From Rhodoferax sp. (lineage in GTDB: Bacteria > Pseudomonadota > Gammaproteobacteria > Burkholderiales > Burkholderiaceae_C): a DNA stretch of 12,436 bases. The first letter of the stretch is position 1, and the number at the start of each line of letters is the position of its first letter. Where the stretch lies: NCBI GenBank assembly GCA_018882485.1, contig VERU01000031.1, positions 1-12,436 on the forward strand, in the 5' to 3' direction. Below the pieces are notes generated by a model. That model was given only the letters and a program-made list of their open reading frames with translations. It ran no database searches and was not told the origin of the DNA. The translations under genes were made by a program, and so were the position numbers. Shown in pieces: positions 1 through 7,283 of the stretch.

Positions 1-295
1 GCTCAAACACGCCGGTGCCATCTTCCTGGGCGCCTACACCAGCGAGAGCCTGGGCGACTACTGCGCCGGCCCCAACCATGTGCTGCCCACCAGCGGCACC
101 GCCCGCTTCAGCTCGCCGCTGGGGGTCTATGACTTTCAGAAGCGCAGCAGCCTGATCGAGGTCAGCCCCGCCGGCGCCCTGGTGCTGGGCCCGATTGCCG
201 CCGAACTGGCCTATGGCGAGGGGCTGCAGGCCCATGCGCGGGCCGCCGAGCTGCGGCTGGAGCCGGTGCCTGAACCCGGGAATCCGATGCCATGA
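1..295 (+). CDS. hisD: Histidinol dehydrogenase, C-terminal 97 residues (partial, 5' end outside window)
   Basis: HisD catalyses the last two steps of histidine synthesis in the cytoplasm, oxidising L-histidinol to L-histidine with NAD+ and using a zinc ion. The reading frame is open from base 2. The fragment shows the family's C-terminal signature: HAGAIFLG near the start, GDY (visible residues 18-20), GPNHVLPT (23-30), [12 protein letters not shown] (37-48) and [10 protein letters not shown] (73-82). By comparison with E. coli HisD, the Asp of GDY (D19 here) and the His of LQAH (H78) are zinc ligands, so the tail looks intact. Its TGA overlaps the ATG of hisC by 4 bp, which suggests one operon with translational coupling. 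The N-terminal part and probably hisG lie upstream of the window. Confidence 0.97.
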   Translation, partial: LKHAGAIFLGAYTSESLGDYCAGPNHVLPTSGTARFSSPLGVYDFQKRSSLIEVSPAGALVLGPIAAELAYGEGLQAHARAAELRLEPVPEPGNPMP

Positions 296-1368
296 GGCCC
301 GACCCCTTGCGCGTGTTCCGGCAGGATGTGCAGGGCATGCACGCCTACGCCATCCAGGACTCGGTGGGCATGGTCAAGCTCGACGCCATGGAAAATCCCT
401 TCCCGCTGCCACCGGCGCTGCAGTCCGCGCTCGGGCAGCGCCTGGGTGCGCTGGCCGTCAACCGCTATCCCGGCGCCCGCGTGGCCGACCTGCAGGCGGC
501 GCTGGCGCGGCATGCCGGCCTGCCGGCCGGCTGTGCGCTCATGCTGGGCAATGGCTCGGACGAGTTGATCAGCCTGCTGGCACTGGCCTGCGCGCGGCCC
601 GGCGCCAGTGTGCTGGCGCCGGTTCCCGGTTTCGTGATGTACGCCATGAGCGCCCAGCTGCAGGGTCTGGCGTTCCACGGCGTGCCCTTGACGCCCGATT
701 TCCGGCTGGACGAACCCGCCATGCTGGCCGCCATCGCGCTGCACCGGCCCGCCATCACCTACCTGGCCTACCCCAACAACCCCACCGCCAACCTGTGGGA
801 CGAGGCGGTGATCGAGCGCCTGATCCAGGCCGTGGGCGAGCAGGGTGGCCTGGTGGTGATGGACGAGGCCTACCAGCCGTTTGCCAGCCGCAGCTTCATT
901 GGCCAGCTGGGCCAGCACGACCATCTGTTGTTGATGCGTACCCTCTCCAAGTTCGGATTGGCGGGCGTGCGGCTGGGCTACCTGATGGGGCCGCAGCCGC
1001 TGATCGGCCAGATCGACAAGGTGCGACCGCCCTATAACATCAGCGTGCTCAATGGCGAATGCGCCCTGTTTGCGCTCGAACATGAGGCGGTTTTTGCGGC
1101 TCAAGCCCTTGAAATACGGGCACAGCGCGCTATGCTTTTGGAAGCATTGGCCCCGCTCCCCGGCGTGCGGGTCTTCCCCAGCGAAGCCAACATGATCCTG
1201 CTGCGTGTACCCGACGCCGCCGCCACCTTCGACGCGCTCAAGCGCCGTCGCATACTGGTCAAGAATGTGTCCGCCCTGCACCCCTTGCTGGCCAACTGCC
1301 TGCGCCTGACCGTCGGCACACCCGACGAAAACCGCCTGCTGCTCACCGCCCTGGAGGAATCCCTATGA
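292..1368 (+). CDS. hisC: Histidinol-phosphate aminotransferase
   Basis: HisC is a PLP enzyme of aminotransferase fold type I that converts imidazole-acetol phosphate plus glutamate to histidinol phosphate. The 358-residue length is normal. Visible motifs are NRYPG (57-61), GNGSDE (86-91), YPNNPT (160-165), DEAY (191-194) and [15 protein letters not shown] (216-230), with K220 as the PLP-binding lysine. The start overlaps the hisD stop (ATGA), with a weak GGGAA upstream. The 3' end overlaps hisB by 4 bp, and the GGAGG for hisB lies inside the hisC tail (1353-1357). Bases 1106-1146 match a short repeat seen twice more in this window; it is read through in frame as part of residues 272-285 and does not break the gene. 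A related aminotransferase such as CobC is unlikely given the his context. Confidence 0.97.
   Translation: MRPDPLRVFRQDVQGMHAYAIQDSVGMVKLDAMENPFPLPPALQSALGQRLGALAVNRYPGARVADLQAALARHAGLPAGCALMLGNGSDELISLLALACARPGASVLAPVPGFVMYAMSAQLQGLAFHGVPLTPDFRLDEPAMLAAIALHRPAITYLAYPNNPTANLWDEAVIERLIQAVGEQGGLVVMDEAYQPFASRSFIGQLGQHDHLLLMRTLSKFGLAGVRLGYLMGPQPLIGQIDKVRPPYNISVLNGECALFALEHEAVFAAQALEIRAQRAMLLEALAPLPGVRVFPSEANMILLRVPDAAATFDALKRRRILVKNVSALHPLLANCLRLTVGTPDENRLLLTALEESL
1106..1146 (+). repeat. Copy 1 of a 41-bp dispersed repeat, inside hisC
   Basis: The copy starts with CCCTTG, has GCGCTAT in the middle and ends in AAGCA, exactly 35 bases after CCCTTG. The two other copies (8090-8130, 10248-10288) have the same spacing without gaps. 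By-eye identity over 41 bases is about 23 with the 10248 copy and about 20 with the 8090 copy. GGCTCAAG just before it resembles the flank of the others. It resembles, from memory, a short interspersed repeat common in Comamonadaceae genomes. The hisC reading frame passes straight through it. Confidence 0.5.
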
Positions 1369-1985
1369 CCCTGGTCCCCCCCTCCGAACCGGTCGCACCC
1401 CGCGCCGCCGAGGTGTCGCGCATCACGGCCGAGACCCGGATCACGGTCCGCCTTAACCTGGACGGCACCGGTCAGGCGCGGCTGCACACCGGCATCGGAT
1501 TCTTCGACCACATGCTCGACCAGATTGCGCGGCACGGCCTGATCGATCTTGACATCCAGGCCGAGGGCGATCTGCACATCGACGGCCACCACACGGTCGA
1601 AGACGTAGGCATCACGCTGGGCCAGGCGGTGCACCGTGCGGTGGGCGACAAGGCCGGCATCCGGCGCTACGGCCATGCCTATGTGCCGCTGGACGAGGCG
1701 CTGTCGCGCGTGGTGGTCGATTTTTCCGGGCGGCCCGGCCTGGTCATGAACGTGCCCTTCAAGAGCGGCATGATCGGCACCTTCGACAGCCAGCTCGCGC
1801 ACGAGTTCTTCCAGGGTTTTGTCAACCACGCGTTCGTGACGCTGCACATCGACAACCTGCGCGGCGAGAACGCCCACCACCAGGCCGAGACCGTGTTCAA
1901 GGCCTTTGCCCGGGCCCTGCGGGCCGCCCTGGAGCACGACCCCCGAGCGCCGGCCACCATTCCTTCCACCAAAGGCAGCCTGTGA
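1365..1985 (+). CDS. hisB: Imidazoleglycerol-phosphate dehydratase (monofunctional)
   Basis: HisB dehydrates imidazole glycerol phosphate to imidazole-acetol phosphate using manganese bound by histidines. At 206 residues this is the monofunctional dehydratase; there is no fused histidinol-phosphatase domain, so that activity must come from another gene. Conserved motifs are [13 protein letters not shown] (45-57), [11 protein letters not shown] (73-83), GENAHHQAE (167-175) and STKG (201-204). The His-rich pairs HH (75-76) and HH (171-172) are the expected metal ligands. The first 15 residues are proline/alanine-rich and not conserved. The start is set by GGAGG at 1353-1357, 7 nt before the ATG. 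The gene overlaps hisC upstream and hisH downstream by 4 bp each. Confidence 0.97.
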   Translation: MTLVPPSEPVAPRAAEVSRITAETRITVRLNLDGTGQARLHTGIGFFDHMLDQIARHGLIDLDIQAEGDLHIDGHHTVEDVGITLGQAVHRAVGDKAGIRRYGHAYVPLDEALSRVVVDFSGRPGLVMNVPFKSGMIGTFDSQLAHEFFQGFVNHAFVTLHIDNLRGENAHHQAETVFKAFARALRAALEHDPRAPATIPSTKGSL

Positions 1986-2638
1986 GCACCGTGGCCGTGG
2001 TCGACTACGGCATGGGCAACCTGCGCTCGGTATCGCAGGCCCTGCAAGCCGTGGCGTCGGACACCGGCCACCATGTGCGGGTGACCTCCCGCCCCGACGA
2101 GGTGCGCGCCGCTGAACGGGTGGTGCTGCCCGGGCAGGGCGCCATGCCCGACTGCATGCGCGAGCTGAGGGCGTCGGGCCTGTTGCAGGCGGTACTGGAG
2201 GCGGCCCGCAGCAAACCCCTGTTCGGGGTCTGCATCGGCATGCAGATGCTGCTGGACCACAGCGCTGAAGGCGACACCCCGGGCCTGGGTCTGATGGCCG
2301 GCGAGGTCCGCCGTTTCGAACTGGCCGGCCGGCTGCAGCCCGACGGCAGCCGGTTCAAGGTGCCGCAGATGGGCTGGAACACGGTGCGCCGCACCGGCAC
2401 GGCGGGAGAGGCCCATCCGGTCTGGGGCGCCATCCCCGATGGCAGCCACTTCTACTTCGTTCACAGCTACCACGCCCGACCGTCTGATGCGCACCACACT
2501 GCCGGCGAGACCGACTACGGCCAGGTCTTCAGTTCGGTCATTGCGCGCGATAATATTTTCGCGACCCAATTCCATCCCGAGAAAAGTGCGATTCACGGCT
2601 TGTCCCTGTTCCGGAACTTTTTGCATTGGAACCCCTGA
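1982..2638 (+). CDS. hisH: Imidazole glycerol phosphate synthase, glutamine amidotransferase subunit
   Basis: HisH is the class I glutaminase subunit of imidazole glycerol phosphate synthase; it releases ammonia from glutamine and passes it to HisF. The protein is 218 residues. The catalytic triad is visible: C84 in GVCIGMQML (82-90), and H198 and E200 in QFHPEKSA (196-203). The family motifs VVDYGMGNL (6-14), LPGQGA (49-54), PQMGWN (128-133) and FYFVHSYH (157-164) are also present. The start is a GTG that overlaps the hisB TGA (GTGA), and it gives the normal N-terminus beginning just before VAVVDYG. A 67-bp spacer separates it from hisA, the largest gap in the hisD-hisF run. The partner hisF lies two genes downstream. 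Confidence 0.96.
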   Translation: MSTVAVVDYGMGNLRSVSQALQAVASDTGHHVRVTSRPDEVRAAERVVLPGQGAMPDCMRELRASGLLQAVLEAARSKPLFGVCIGMQMLLDHSAEGDTPGLGLMAGEVRRFELAGRLQPDGSRFKVPQMGWNTVRRTGTAGEAHPVWGAIPDGSHFYFVHSYHARPSDAHHTAGETDYGQVFSSVIARDNIFATQFHPEKSAIHGLSLFRNFLHWNP

Positions 2639-2705
2639 GGCTGTGTCGGCGGTCCCCGCGACCGTTGCCTGCCCGATCTCCCCTCCCACCAGCTGCTGAC
2701 CCTCC

Positions 2706-3446
2706 ATGCTGCTGATACCTGCGATCGACCTGAAAGACGGTCAGTGTGTCCGCCTGAAGCAGGGCGACATGGATCAGGCCACCACCTTTGGCCTGGACCC
2801 GGCGCAGATGGCGCGCAACTGGGTGGATCGCGGCGCCCGGCGGCTCCACCTGGTCGACCTGAACGGTGCTTTTGCAGGGCATCCCAAGAACGAGATGGCC
2901 ATCCGCAAGGTGCTGCGTGACGTGGGCAGCGAGGTGGATGTGCAACTGGGGGGCGGCATCCGCGATCTCGACACCATCGAGCGCTACCTCGACGCCGGGC
3001 TGCGTTACGTCATCATCGGCACGGCTGCGGTCAAGAACCCCGGTTTCCTGCAGGACGCCTGCACCGCCTTTGGCGGTCACATCATCGTCGGCCTGGACGC
3101 CCGCGATGGCAAGGTGGCCACCGACGGCTGGAGCAAGCTCACCCGCCACGATGTCGTCGACCTGGGCAAGAAGTTCGAGGACTACGGCGTCGAATCCATC
3201 ATCTACACCGACATCGGCCGCGATGGCATGCTGACCGGCATCAATGTGGAGGCCACGGTCAAGCTGGCGCAGGCGCTCTCCATCCCGGTCATCGCATCGG
3301 GTGGCCTGGGTGGCATGGGCGACATCGAAGCCCTGTGTGCGGTGGAAGACGAAGGCATCGAGGGCGTGATCTGCGGTCGGGCCATCTACAGCGGCGAACT
3401 GGACTTCTCGGCGGCTCAAAGCCGTGCCGACGAGCTCTCGCGCTAG
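2706..3446 (+). CDS. hisA: Phosphoribosyl-ProFAR isomerase (HisA)
   Basis: HisA is a (beta/alpha)8-barrel isomerase that opens the ribose ring of ProFAR by an Amadori rearrangement to give PRFAR, the substrate of HisF-HisH. It is 246 residues, a normal length. The N-terminal half has IPAIDLKDG (4-12) with the catalytic base D8, then GGGIRD (82-87). The C-terminal half has [14 protein letters not shown] (129-142) with the catalytic acid D131, then [10 protein letters not shown] (166-175) and IASGGLG (196-202). The internal half-barrel duplication typical of HisA/HisF is visible as repeated Asp and Gly-Gly motifs. No clear Shine-Dalgarno sequence precedes the ATG, so translation may depend on ribosomes arriving from hisH. 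hisF begins 4 bp after its TAG. Confidence 0.97.
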   Translation: MLLIPAIDLKDGQCVRLKQGDMDQATTFGLDPAQMARNWVDRGARRLHLVDLNGAFAGHPKNEMAIRKVLRDVGSEVDVQLGGGIRDLDTIERYLDAGLRYVIIGTAAVKNPGFLQDACTAFGGHIIVGLDARDGKVATDGWSKLTRHDVVDLGKKFEDYGVESIIYTDIGRDGMLTGINVEATVKLAQALSIPVIASGGLGGMGDIEALCAVEDEGIEGVICGRAIYSGELDFSAAQSRADELSR

Positions 3447-3450
3447 CCGC

Positions 3451-4230
3451 ATGCTGGCCAAGCGCATCATTCCCTGCCTCGATGTGACCGGAGGCCGGGT
3501 GGTCAAGGGGGTCCACTTCGTCGGGCTGCGCGACGCCGGCGATCCGGTCGAGATCGCGGCCCGCTACAACGAACAGGGTGCCGACGAACTCACCTTTCTG
3601 GACATCACGGCCACCAGCGACAACCGCGACCTGATCCTGCACATCGTCGAGGCGGTGGCGTCCCGGGTGTTCATCCCGCTGACGGTGGGCGGTGGCGTGC
3701 GCACGGTCGATGATGTGCGCCGCCTGCTCAACGCCGGGGCCGACAAGACCAGCTTCAATTCGGCCGCGATTGCCAACCCGGCCGTGATCCGGGAGGCCTC
3801 GCAGCGCTACGGCGCCCAGTGCATCGTGGTGGCCATCGACGCCAAGCGGCGCTACGGTGACGACCTGCTTGCCCGGGGCGAAGGCTGGGATGTGTACAGC
3901 CACGGCGGTCGCCGCAACACCGGGCTTGACGCCCTGACCTGGGCCCGGCGCATGGCCGCCGAAGGCGCTGGCGAAATCCTGCTCACCAGCATGGACCGGG
4001 ATGGCACCAAGGCCGGCTTCGACCTCGCACTCACCCGCGTCATCAGCGATGCGGTCGAGGTGCCGGTCATCGCGTCAGGGGGAGTGGGCACGCTGGACCA
4101 TCTGGCCGACGGCATCCAGCTGGGCGGCGCGGATGCGGTGCTGGCGGCCAGCATTTTCCATTTCGGCGAGTTCACCGTGGGCCAGGCCAAGACCCGCATG
4201 GCCGAACGCGGCATTCCCGTGCGCACCTGA
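3451..4230 (+). CDS. hisF: Imidazole glycerol phosphate synthase, cyclase subunit
   Basis: HisF is the barrel subunit that joins ammonia from HisH to PRFAR, giving imidazole glycerol phosphate and AICAR. The chosen ATG gives the canonical N-terminus [12 protein letters not shown] and 259 residues; an in-frame GTG 27 bp upstream lies inside hisA and would add nine non-family residues. Motifs are IPCLDV (7-12) with D11, FLDITATSD (49-57), VGGGVR (79-84), IDAKRR (129-134) with D130, TSMDRDGT (179-186) and IASGGVG (207-213). D11 and D130 correspond to the two catalytic aspartates. The stop lies only 9 bp from the stop of the opposing fasciclin gene, leaving no room for a dedicated terminator. Confidence 0.97.
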   Translation: MLAKRIIPCLDVTGGRVVKGVHFVGLRDAGDPVEIAARYNEQGADELTFLDITATSDNRDLILHIVEAVASRVFIPLTVGGGVRTVDDVRRLLNAGADKTSFNSAAIANPAVIREASQRYGAQCIVVAIDAKRRYGDDLLARGEGWDVYSHGGRRNTGLDALTWARRMAAEGAGEILLTSMDRDGTKAGFDLALTRVISDAVEVPVIASGGVGTLDHLADGIQLGGADAVLAASIFHFGEFTVGQAKTRMAERGIPVRT

Positions 4231-4239
4231 CGCCCCTGC

Positions 4240-4779
4240 TCATGCCACCATGTTCTGCGGCAGCAGGACGCGGTCGATCACATGGATCACCCCATTGGAG
4301 GCCAGCAGGTCGCTGCGGGTGATGTGGGCCTGGCGCAGCAGCCGGTCGGTCAACCGGGCGCCCTCCAGCAGCCGGACCGGTTCGCCCTGCAGGGTGGGCA
4401 GGTCCTGATCCAGCGGCAGTTCCGCCTGCAGACGTCGCTGGGCCAGCAGGTGGTATTTCAGCACCCGCGTGAGCAGCTCGGTGGCGGCCAGCAATTCGTC
4501 CGCGCGCACACCCAGTTCGCCCTGCAGCAGCACAAAGGCCTCGTTGGTGGGCGCGAAGACGGTCAGCGCTTCGGCCTGGGCCACGCTGTCCTGCAAGGCG
4601 CTGGCGTTCAGCGCCTGCACCAGCGTGGACAGGTCCGGATCGGCCTGCAGCTGGGCCGCCAGGTTGGGCGGCGCCGGCGTGGGGTCGGTGGCGCTGCTGC
4701 TGCTGCCGCCGCCGCAGGCCGGCAGCAGGCCGGCCGCGCCCAGACCCAGAACCGTGAGGACGTGTCGTCGAATCATCAT
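4240..4779 (-). CDS. FAS1 (fasciclin) domain lipoprotein
   Basis: This is a small secreted protein with one fasciclin (FAS1) domain, a fold associated with adhesion and extracellular matrix; its role here is unknown. The start at 4779 is supported by AGGGAG 7 nt upstream (4787-4792) and gives 179 residues. Residues 1-21 form a signal peptide ending in the lipobox-like LPAC, with C22 as the probable lipidated cysteine, followed by a GGGSSSS linker. Proline at position -2 of the lipobox is slightly unusual. FAS1 signatures are TVFAPTNEAF (73-82), LKYHLL (107-112) and NGVIHVIDRVLLP (162-174). R4-R5 sit just before the hydrophobic stretch, so Tat export is possible. It lies in antisense orientation between hisF and hisI, unlike the usual continuous his order. 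Confidence 0.88.
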   Translation of the reverse strand: MMIRRHVLTVLGLGAAGLLPACGGGSSSSATDPTPAPPNLAAQLQADPDLSTLVQALNASALQDSVAQAEALTVFAPTNEAFVLLQGELGVRADELLAATELLTRVLKYHLLAQRRLQAELPLDQDLPTLQGEPVRLLEGARLTDRLLRQAHITRSDLLASNGVIHVIDRVLLPQNMVA

Positions 4780-4818
4780 CTTTGAACTCCCTGAATTCGG
4801 TGCCAATCACCACCGGTC

Positions 4819-4846
4819 ATTCTGGTCAGGGCGATGGATCTGGCAA
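4819..4846 (-). promoter_or_regulatory. Candidate sigma-70 promoter of the fasciclin lipoprotein gene
   Basis: Read on the minus strand, TTGCCA (4841-4846, 5 of 6 matches to TTGACA) is followed after 16 bp by CAGAAT (4819-4824, 4 of 6 matches to TATAAT). Transcription would start near 4812 and give a leader of about 33 nt with the AGGGAG ribosome binding site. This is the best two-box promoter I found in the window; it is a by-eye call. Confidence 0.4.
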
Positions 4847-4880
4847 TACCGCTTTCCGGGTGACAGGTGCGGTGTTTTGC

Positions 4881-4922
4881 GGCGGGTCAAGCCCCGCCTG
4901 GCCGATGCCAATCGGTCACAAT
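4881..4922 (+). promoter_or_regulatory. Candidate hisI promoter region with two inverted repeats
   Basis: Three elements precede hisI. GGCGGG (4881-4886) and CCCGCC (4893-4898) form a perfect 6-bp inverted repeat around a 6-nt loop. CCGAT (4902-4906) and ATCGG (4911-4915) form a second one around 4 nt. CACAAT (4917-4922) resembles a -10 box and lies 7 nt before the hisI ATG. No convincing -35 box is seen. If CACAAT is the -10, transcription would begin at or next to the ATG, giving a leaderless message. The inverted repeats could be operator half-sites or chance in GC-rich DNA. Confidence 0.3.
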
Positions 4923-4929
4923 CGGGTCC

Positions 4930-5319
4930 ATGAGTTGGATCGATGACGTTCGCTGGGACGCCCAGGGACTGGTGCCCGCGATTGCCCAGGAATGGGCCAG
5001 CGGCGATGTGCTGATGCTGGCCTGGATGAACCGCGAGGCCCTGCAGGCCACGGTGGACAGCGGCCAGGCGGTGTACTACAGCCGGTCGCGTGGGCGCCTG
5101 TGGCCCAAGGGCGAGGCCTCGGGCCATGTGCAGCGGGTGCATGAAATCCGGCTGGATTGCGACCAGGATGTGCTGCTGCTCAAGGTCACCCAGCTCGGTC
5201 ACGAGCCGGGCATCGCCTGCCACACCGGGCGCCACAGCTGTTTTTATTCCGTGTACGAAAATGGTGTCTGGCGGGTGCTCGATCCGGTCTTGAAAGACCC
5301 GTCCACCATCTACACCTGA
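4930..5319 (+). CDS. hisI: Phosphoribosyl-AMP cyclohydrolase
   Basis: HisI opens the purine ring of phosphoribosyl-AMP to give ProFAR, using zinc and magnesium. It is the monofunctional 129-residue form; the partner HisE is encoded separately. The start gives [10 protein letters not shown]; an upstream in-frame ATG at 4867 would add 21 unconserved residues across the promoter-like region. Motifs are LMLAWMN (28-34), [16 protein letters not shown] (51-66), LDCDQD (75-80) and [11 protein letters not shown] (96-106). By family knowledge, D76, D78 and D80 bind magnesium and C77, C97 and C104 bind zinc; all are present. No ribosome binding site is obvious, in keeping with a possible leaderless start. 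The divergent fasciclin gene upstream means hisI probably cannot be read from the hisDCBHAF transcript without crossing an opposing gene. Confidence 0.96.
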   Translation: MSWIDDVRWDAQGLVPAIAQEWASGDVLMLAWMNREALQATVDSGQAVYYSRSRGRLWPKGEASGHVQRVHEIRLDCDQDVLLLKVTQLGHEPGIACHTGRHSCFYSVYENGVWRVLDPVLKDPSTIYT

Positions 5320-5326
5320 TAGGGCC

Positions 5327-5704
5327 ATGCCTGCACCCGATACCCTGGAGCGCCTCGCGGCCGTGATCGAAAGCCGTCTGCCCGTCCACGGAGGCGATCC
5401 GTCGACCAGTTACGTGGCGCGTCTGCTGCAGCGCGGACCGGACGCCTTCCTGAAGAAAATCGGCGAGGAAGCCACCGAGGTCGTGATGGCTGCCAAAGAC
5501 ACCGACCACGGCGGAGATCGTCAGCGGCTGGTCGGCGAAGTGGCCGACCTGTGGTTCCATTGCCTGGTGGCGCTGGCCCATTACGGCCTCCGGCCCGCCG
5601 ATGTGCTGGCCGAGTTGGAGCGGCGCGAGGGAACCAGCGGCATCGAGGAGAAAGCGCTGCGCAAGGCGGGTGTCCGTGAGGCCGAGGAGGGGCTGAGGTC
5701 ATGA
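5327..5704 (+). CDS. hisE: Phosphoribosyl-ATP pyrophosphohydrolase
   Basis: HisE is an all-alpha pyrophosphohydrolase (MazG-like superfamily) that converts phosphoribosyl-ATP to phosphoribosyl-AMP, the step before HisI. The protein is 125 residues. Signature motifs are SYVARLL (28-34), [17 protein letters not shown] (42-58) and [11 protein letters not shown] (71-81). E47, E48 and E51 together with E71 and D74 form the expected acidic magnesium site. The ATG follows the hisI stop by 7 bp, with AGGG just before it. The C-terminal tail (about 100-125) is charged and typical of the betaproteobacterial form. The stop overlaps the ATG of the next gene by 4 bp, so the following membrane protein is probably translated from the same message. 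Confidence 0.96.
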   Translation: MPAPDTLERLAAVIESRLPVHGGDPSTSYVARLLQRGPDAFLKKIGEEATEVVMAAKDTDHGGDRQRLVGEVADLWFHCLVALAHYGLRPADVLAELERREGTSGIEEKALRKAGVREAEEGLRS

Positions 5705-6069
5705 CGGATGTGCAGCTTGCCCATGGTGGTGGCAAGACGGCCGAGCAGCTGGCCAGCCTGCGGCAGATCACGCTGGTGGTCTACGCGCTGTACGCCCTCT
5801 CGTGGGTGACCGGCATCACGGCGCTGGTGGCCATCATCATCAATTACGTCAAACGCGATGACGCCCGCGGCACGCTCTACGAGAGCCACTTCACCTGGCA
5901 GATCCGCACCTTCTGGTGGAGCCTGGCCTGGACGCTTCTGGGTGTCCTCACGATGTTCATCCTGGTCGGCTTCCTGATCATGGGGATCACCGCCGTCTGG
6001 TCCATCTACCGGCTGGTTCGCGGCTGGCTCAACTGGAACGACCACAAACCCATGCCGGTGTCGACATGA
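5701..6069 (+). CDS. Small integral membrane protein of unknown function (DUF4870/COG3671-like)
   Basis: The function is not known. The 122-residue protein has a short hydrophilic N-terminus, a first membrane segment at about 22-49, a polar stretch with [20 protein letters not shown] (51-70), and a long hydrophobic region at about 71-107 that can hold two more membrane segments. The Y-x-x-H-F-x-W-Q-I-R-T-F-W pattern in the loop is what I recall for COG3671/DUF4870-like small membrane proteins; this assignment is from memory. It is tightly coupled to its neighbours: its ATG overlaps the hisE stop and its stop overlaps the HIT gene start (ATGA both times), with strong GGAGG and GAGG sequences in the hisE tail. 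Membership of the his operon does not by itself show a role in histidine synthesis. Confidence 0.8.
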   Translation: MTDVQLAHGGGKTAEQLASLRQITLVVYALYALSWVTGITALVAIIINYVKRDDARGTLYESHFTWQIRTFWWSLAWTLLGVLTMFILVGFLIMGITAVWSIYRLVRGWLNWNDHKPMPVST

Positions 6070-6434
6070 ATCCTCCCGCATCGCCCCCCGACTGCCTGTT
6101 CTGCAAAATTGCCGCCGGCCTGATACCCAGCCGCAAGGTGTACGAGGACCACGAGATCCTCGCCTTTCACGACATCCACCCCTGGGCGCCGGTGCACTTT
6201 CTGATGATCCCCAAGGCCCACATCGCATCCCTGGCGCAGCTGGAGCCGGGCCACGCTGCGCTCATGGGTCGCATGATGGTGCTGGTGCCGCAACTGGCCT
6301 TGCAGGCCGGTTGCCAGCCGTACCCGGAGGGCGGTTTCCGGGTGCTGAGCAACATCGGAGCCCATGGACATCAGGAGATCCACCACCTGCACATCCATGT
6401 GATGGGAGGGCCGCGCCCCTGGCTGCGCGGCTGA
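6066..6434 (+). CDS. HIT-family purine nucleoside phosphoramidase (HinT-like)
   Basis: HIT proteins of the HinT branch hydrolyse adenosine phosphoramidates and related AMP conjugates in the cytoplasm. The 122-residue protein begins with the typical CLFCKIAAGLIPSRKVYED (10-28), where C10 and C13 may bind zinc, followed by FHDIHPWAPVHFLMIPKAHI (34-53). The catalytic histidine triad HLHIH is at 107-111 within NIGAHGHQEIHHLHIHVMGG (96-115). The start at 6066 overlaps the upstream membrane gene stop by 4 bp; a longer open frame upstream lies inside that gene and is not family-like. It closes the hisI-hisE-membrane-HIT unit. A HIT gene next to his genes is common in proteobacteria as far as I recall, but the reason is unclear. 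Confidence 0.93.
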   Translation: MNPPASPPDCLFCKIAAGLIPSRKVYEDHEILAFHDIHPWAPVHFLMIPKAHIASLAQLEPGHAALMGRMMVLVPQLALQAGCQPYPEGGFRVLSNIGAHGHQEIHHLHIHVMGGPRPWLRG

Positions 6435-6457
6435 ATGCGCCCGCGGCGTGCGGCGAC

Positions 6458-6463
6458 TAGAAT
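6458..6463 (+). promoter_or_regulatory. Candidate -10 box upstream of tatA
   Basis: TAGAAT lies 24 bp before the tatA ATG in the 53-bp gap after the HIT gene, in locally AT-richer DNA. No good -35 is seen at the expected distance. It could give tatABC its own transcript, but readthrough from the HIT gene is equally possible. Confidence 0.3.
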
Positions 6464-6487
6464 TTCACCGGTTTACTGGAGATCACA

Positions 6488-6733
6488 ATGGGCTCGTTTT
6501 CGATTTGGCATTGGTTGGTGGTGCTGCTGATCGTCGTGATGGTGTTCGGCACGAAAAAGCTGAAGAACCTGGGCAGCGACCTGGGGGGTGCCGTCAAGGG
6601 CTTCAAGGACGGCATGAAAGAGGGCGGCGGCGCCGCCGACGACAAGTCCGCGGCCACGCCGCCGACGCAGGTGACTGCGGCCACCCCGGCCGACAAGACC
6701 ACCATCGACGTCGAGGCCAAGCACAAGTCCTGA
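6488..6733 (+). CDS. tatA: Sec-independent protein translocase subunit TatA
   Basis: TatA oligomerises in the inner membrane to carry folded twin-arginine substrates across. The 81-residue protein has the standard architecture: a short N-terminal transmembrane helix (about 4-20, starting [12 protein letters not shown]), the FG hinge (20-21) followed by KKLKNLG, an amphipathic helix (about 23-44 with [15 protein letters not shown]), and a flexible charged tail. GGAG 7 nt before the ATG (6477-6480) supports the start. It heads tatABC, 28 bp before tatB. TatA rather than TatE or TatB is supported by the FGTKKL hinge and short tail. Confidence 0.96.
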   Translation: MGSFSIWHWLVVLLIVVMVFGTKKLKNLGSDLGGAVKGFKDGMKEGGGAADDKSAATPPTQVTAATPADKTTIDVEAKHKS

Positions 6734-6761
6734 GCGTGGTCTCCACGGGTCTTCGGCGCGC

Positions 6762-7217
6762 ATGATCGATCTCGGCATCTCCAAGCTCGCGCTGATCGGC
6801 GCCGTGGCGCTGGTCGTGATCGGTCCCGAAAAGCTCCCCCGGGTGGCGCGCACGGTCGGCACGCTGCTGGGCAAGGCCCAGCGCTATGTCGCGGACGTCA
6901 AGGCCGAGGTCAACCGGTCGATGGACCTGGAAGAACTCCGCAAGATGAAGGACACGGTGGAGAGCGCCTCGCGCGAGGTGGAGACCGCGATCCAGACCCA
7001 GGCCAGCGATTTCGAGAAGTCCTGGGCCGAGGCCACGAGCACGGCGGCCGCGCTGGAACAGCCGGCCTCGCACCCGGCTTACCGCCACCCCGGCAAGAAG
7101 TGGCGCATCAAGCAGGGCGCCGTTCCCGGGTGGTACAAGGCCCGGGCCGGCGTGCGCAGCAAGGCCCTGTCGGGCGCAGCGCGGGTGGCCCGCTTTCGTC
7201 CCCCGCCCTCCCACTGA
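6762..7217 (+). CDS. tatB: Sec-independent protein translocase subunit TatB
   Basis: TatB pairs with TatC to form the receptor for twin-arginine signal peptides. The 151-residue protein starts [19 protein letters not shown] with one transmembrane helix (about 4-20), followed by the [11 protein letters not shown] hinge (21-31), a long amphipathic and probably coiled helix (about 32-92), and a basic C-terminal tail containing [16 protein letters not shown] (111-126). The Gly-Pro hinge distinguishes TatB from the FG hinge of TatA. No clear ribosome binding site precedes the ATG, but the N-terminus fits the family exactly. tatC follows after 66 bp. Confidence 0.96.
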   Translation: MIDLGISKLALIGAVALVVIGPEKLPRVARTVGTLLGKAQRYVADVKAEVNRSMDLEELRKMKDTVESASREVETAIQTQASDFEKSWAEATSTAAALEQPASHPAYRHPGKKWRIKQGAVPGWYKARAGVRSKALSGAARVARFRPPPSH

Positions 7218-7283
7218 ATGGGCGGCCCGCGATTCCCGACACGGGGCTGCCGGGACGCACTTCGCCCTGAACACGACTGACCC

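Noticed and set aside
211..1281. Minus-strand open frame of about 356 codons opposite hisC, and similar ones opposite hisH, hisA and hisF
   Set aside because: Low-complexity His/Gln/Gly/Arg-rich translations with no family motif; shadows of the sense codon pattern.
2639..2705. The hisH-hisA spacer considered as an attenuator or small gene site
   Set aside because: No stable hairpin, no ribosome binding site and no convincing short open frame was found in it.
3424..3450. GTG at 3424 as an upstream start of hisF
   Set aside because: It would add nine residues encoded within hisA that do not fit the family; [12 protein letters not shown] at 3451 is the canonical HisF N-terminus.
4282..4785. 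Plus-strand open frame opposite the fasciclin gene
   Set aside because: Glutamine/glycine-rich translation without motifs; the minus frame has a signal peptide, lipobox and FAS1 motifs and a good ribosome binding site.
6410..6431. Perfect 7-bp inverted repeat GCCGCGC/GCGCGGC at the end of the HIT gene, considered as a terminator
   Set aside because: No T-rich run follows, and it lies in codons for the normal GPRPWLRG end of the protein; chance stems are common at this GC content.
7218..7283. The tatB-tatC spacer considered as a promoter or terminator
   Set aside because: GC-rich, with only a short imperfect CCCG/CGGG pairing and no promoter-like boxes.
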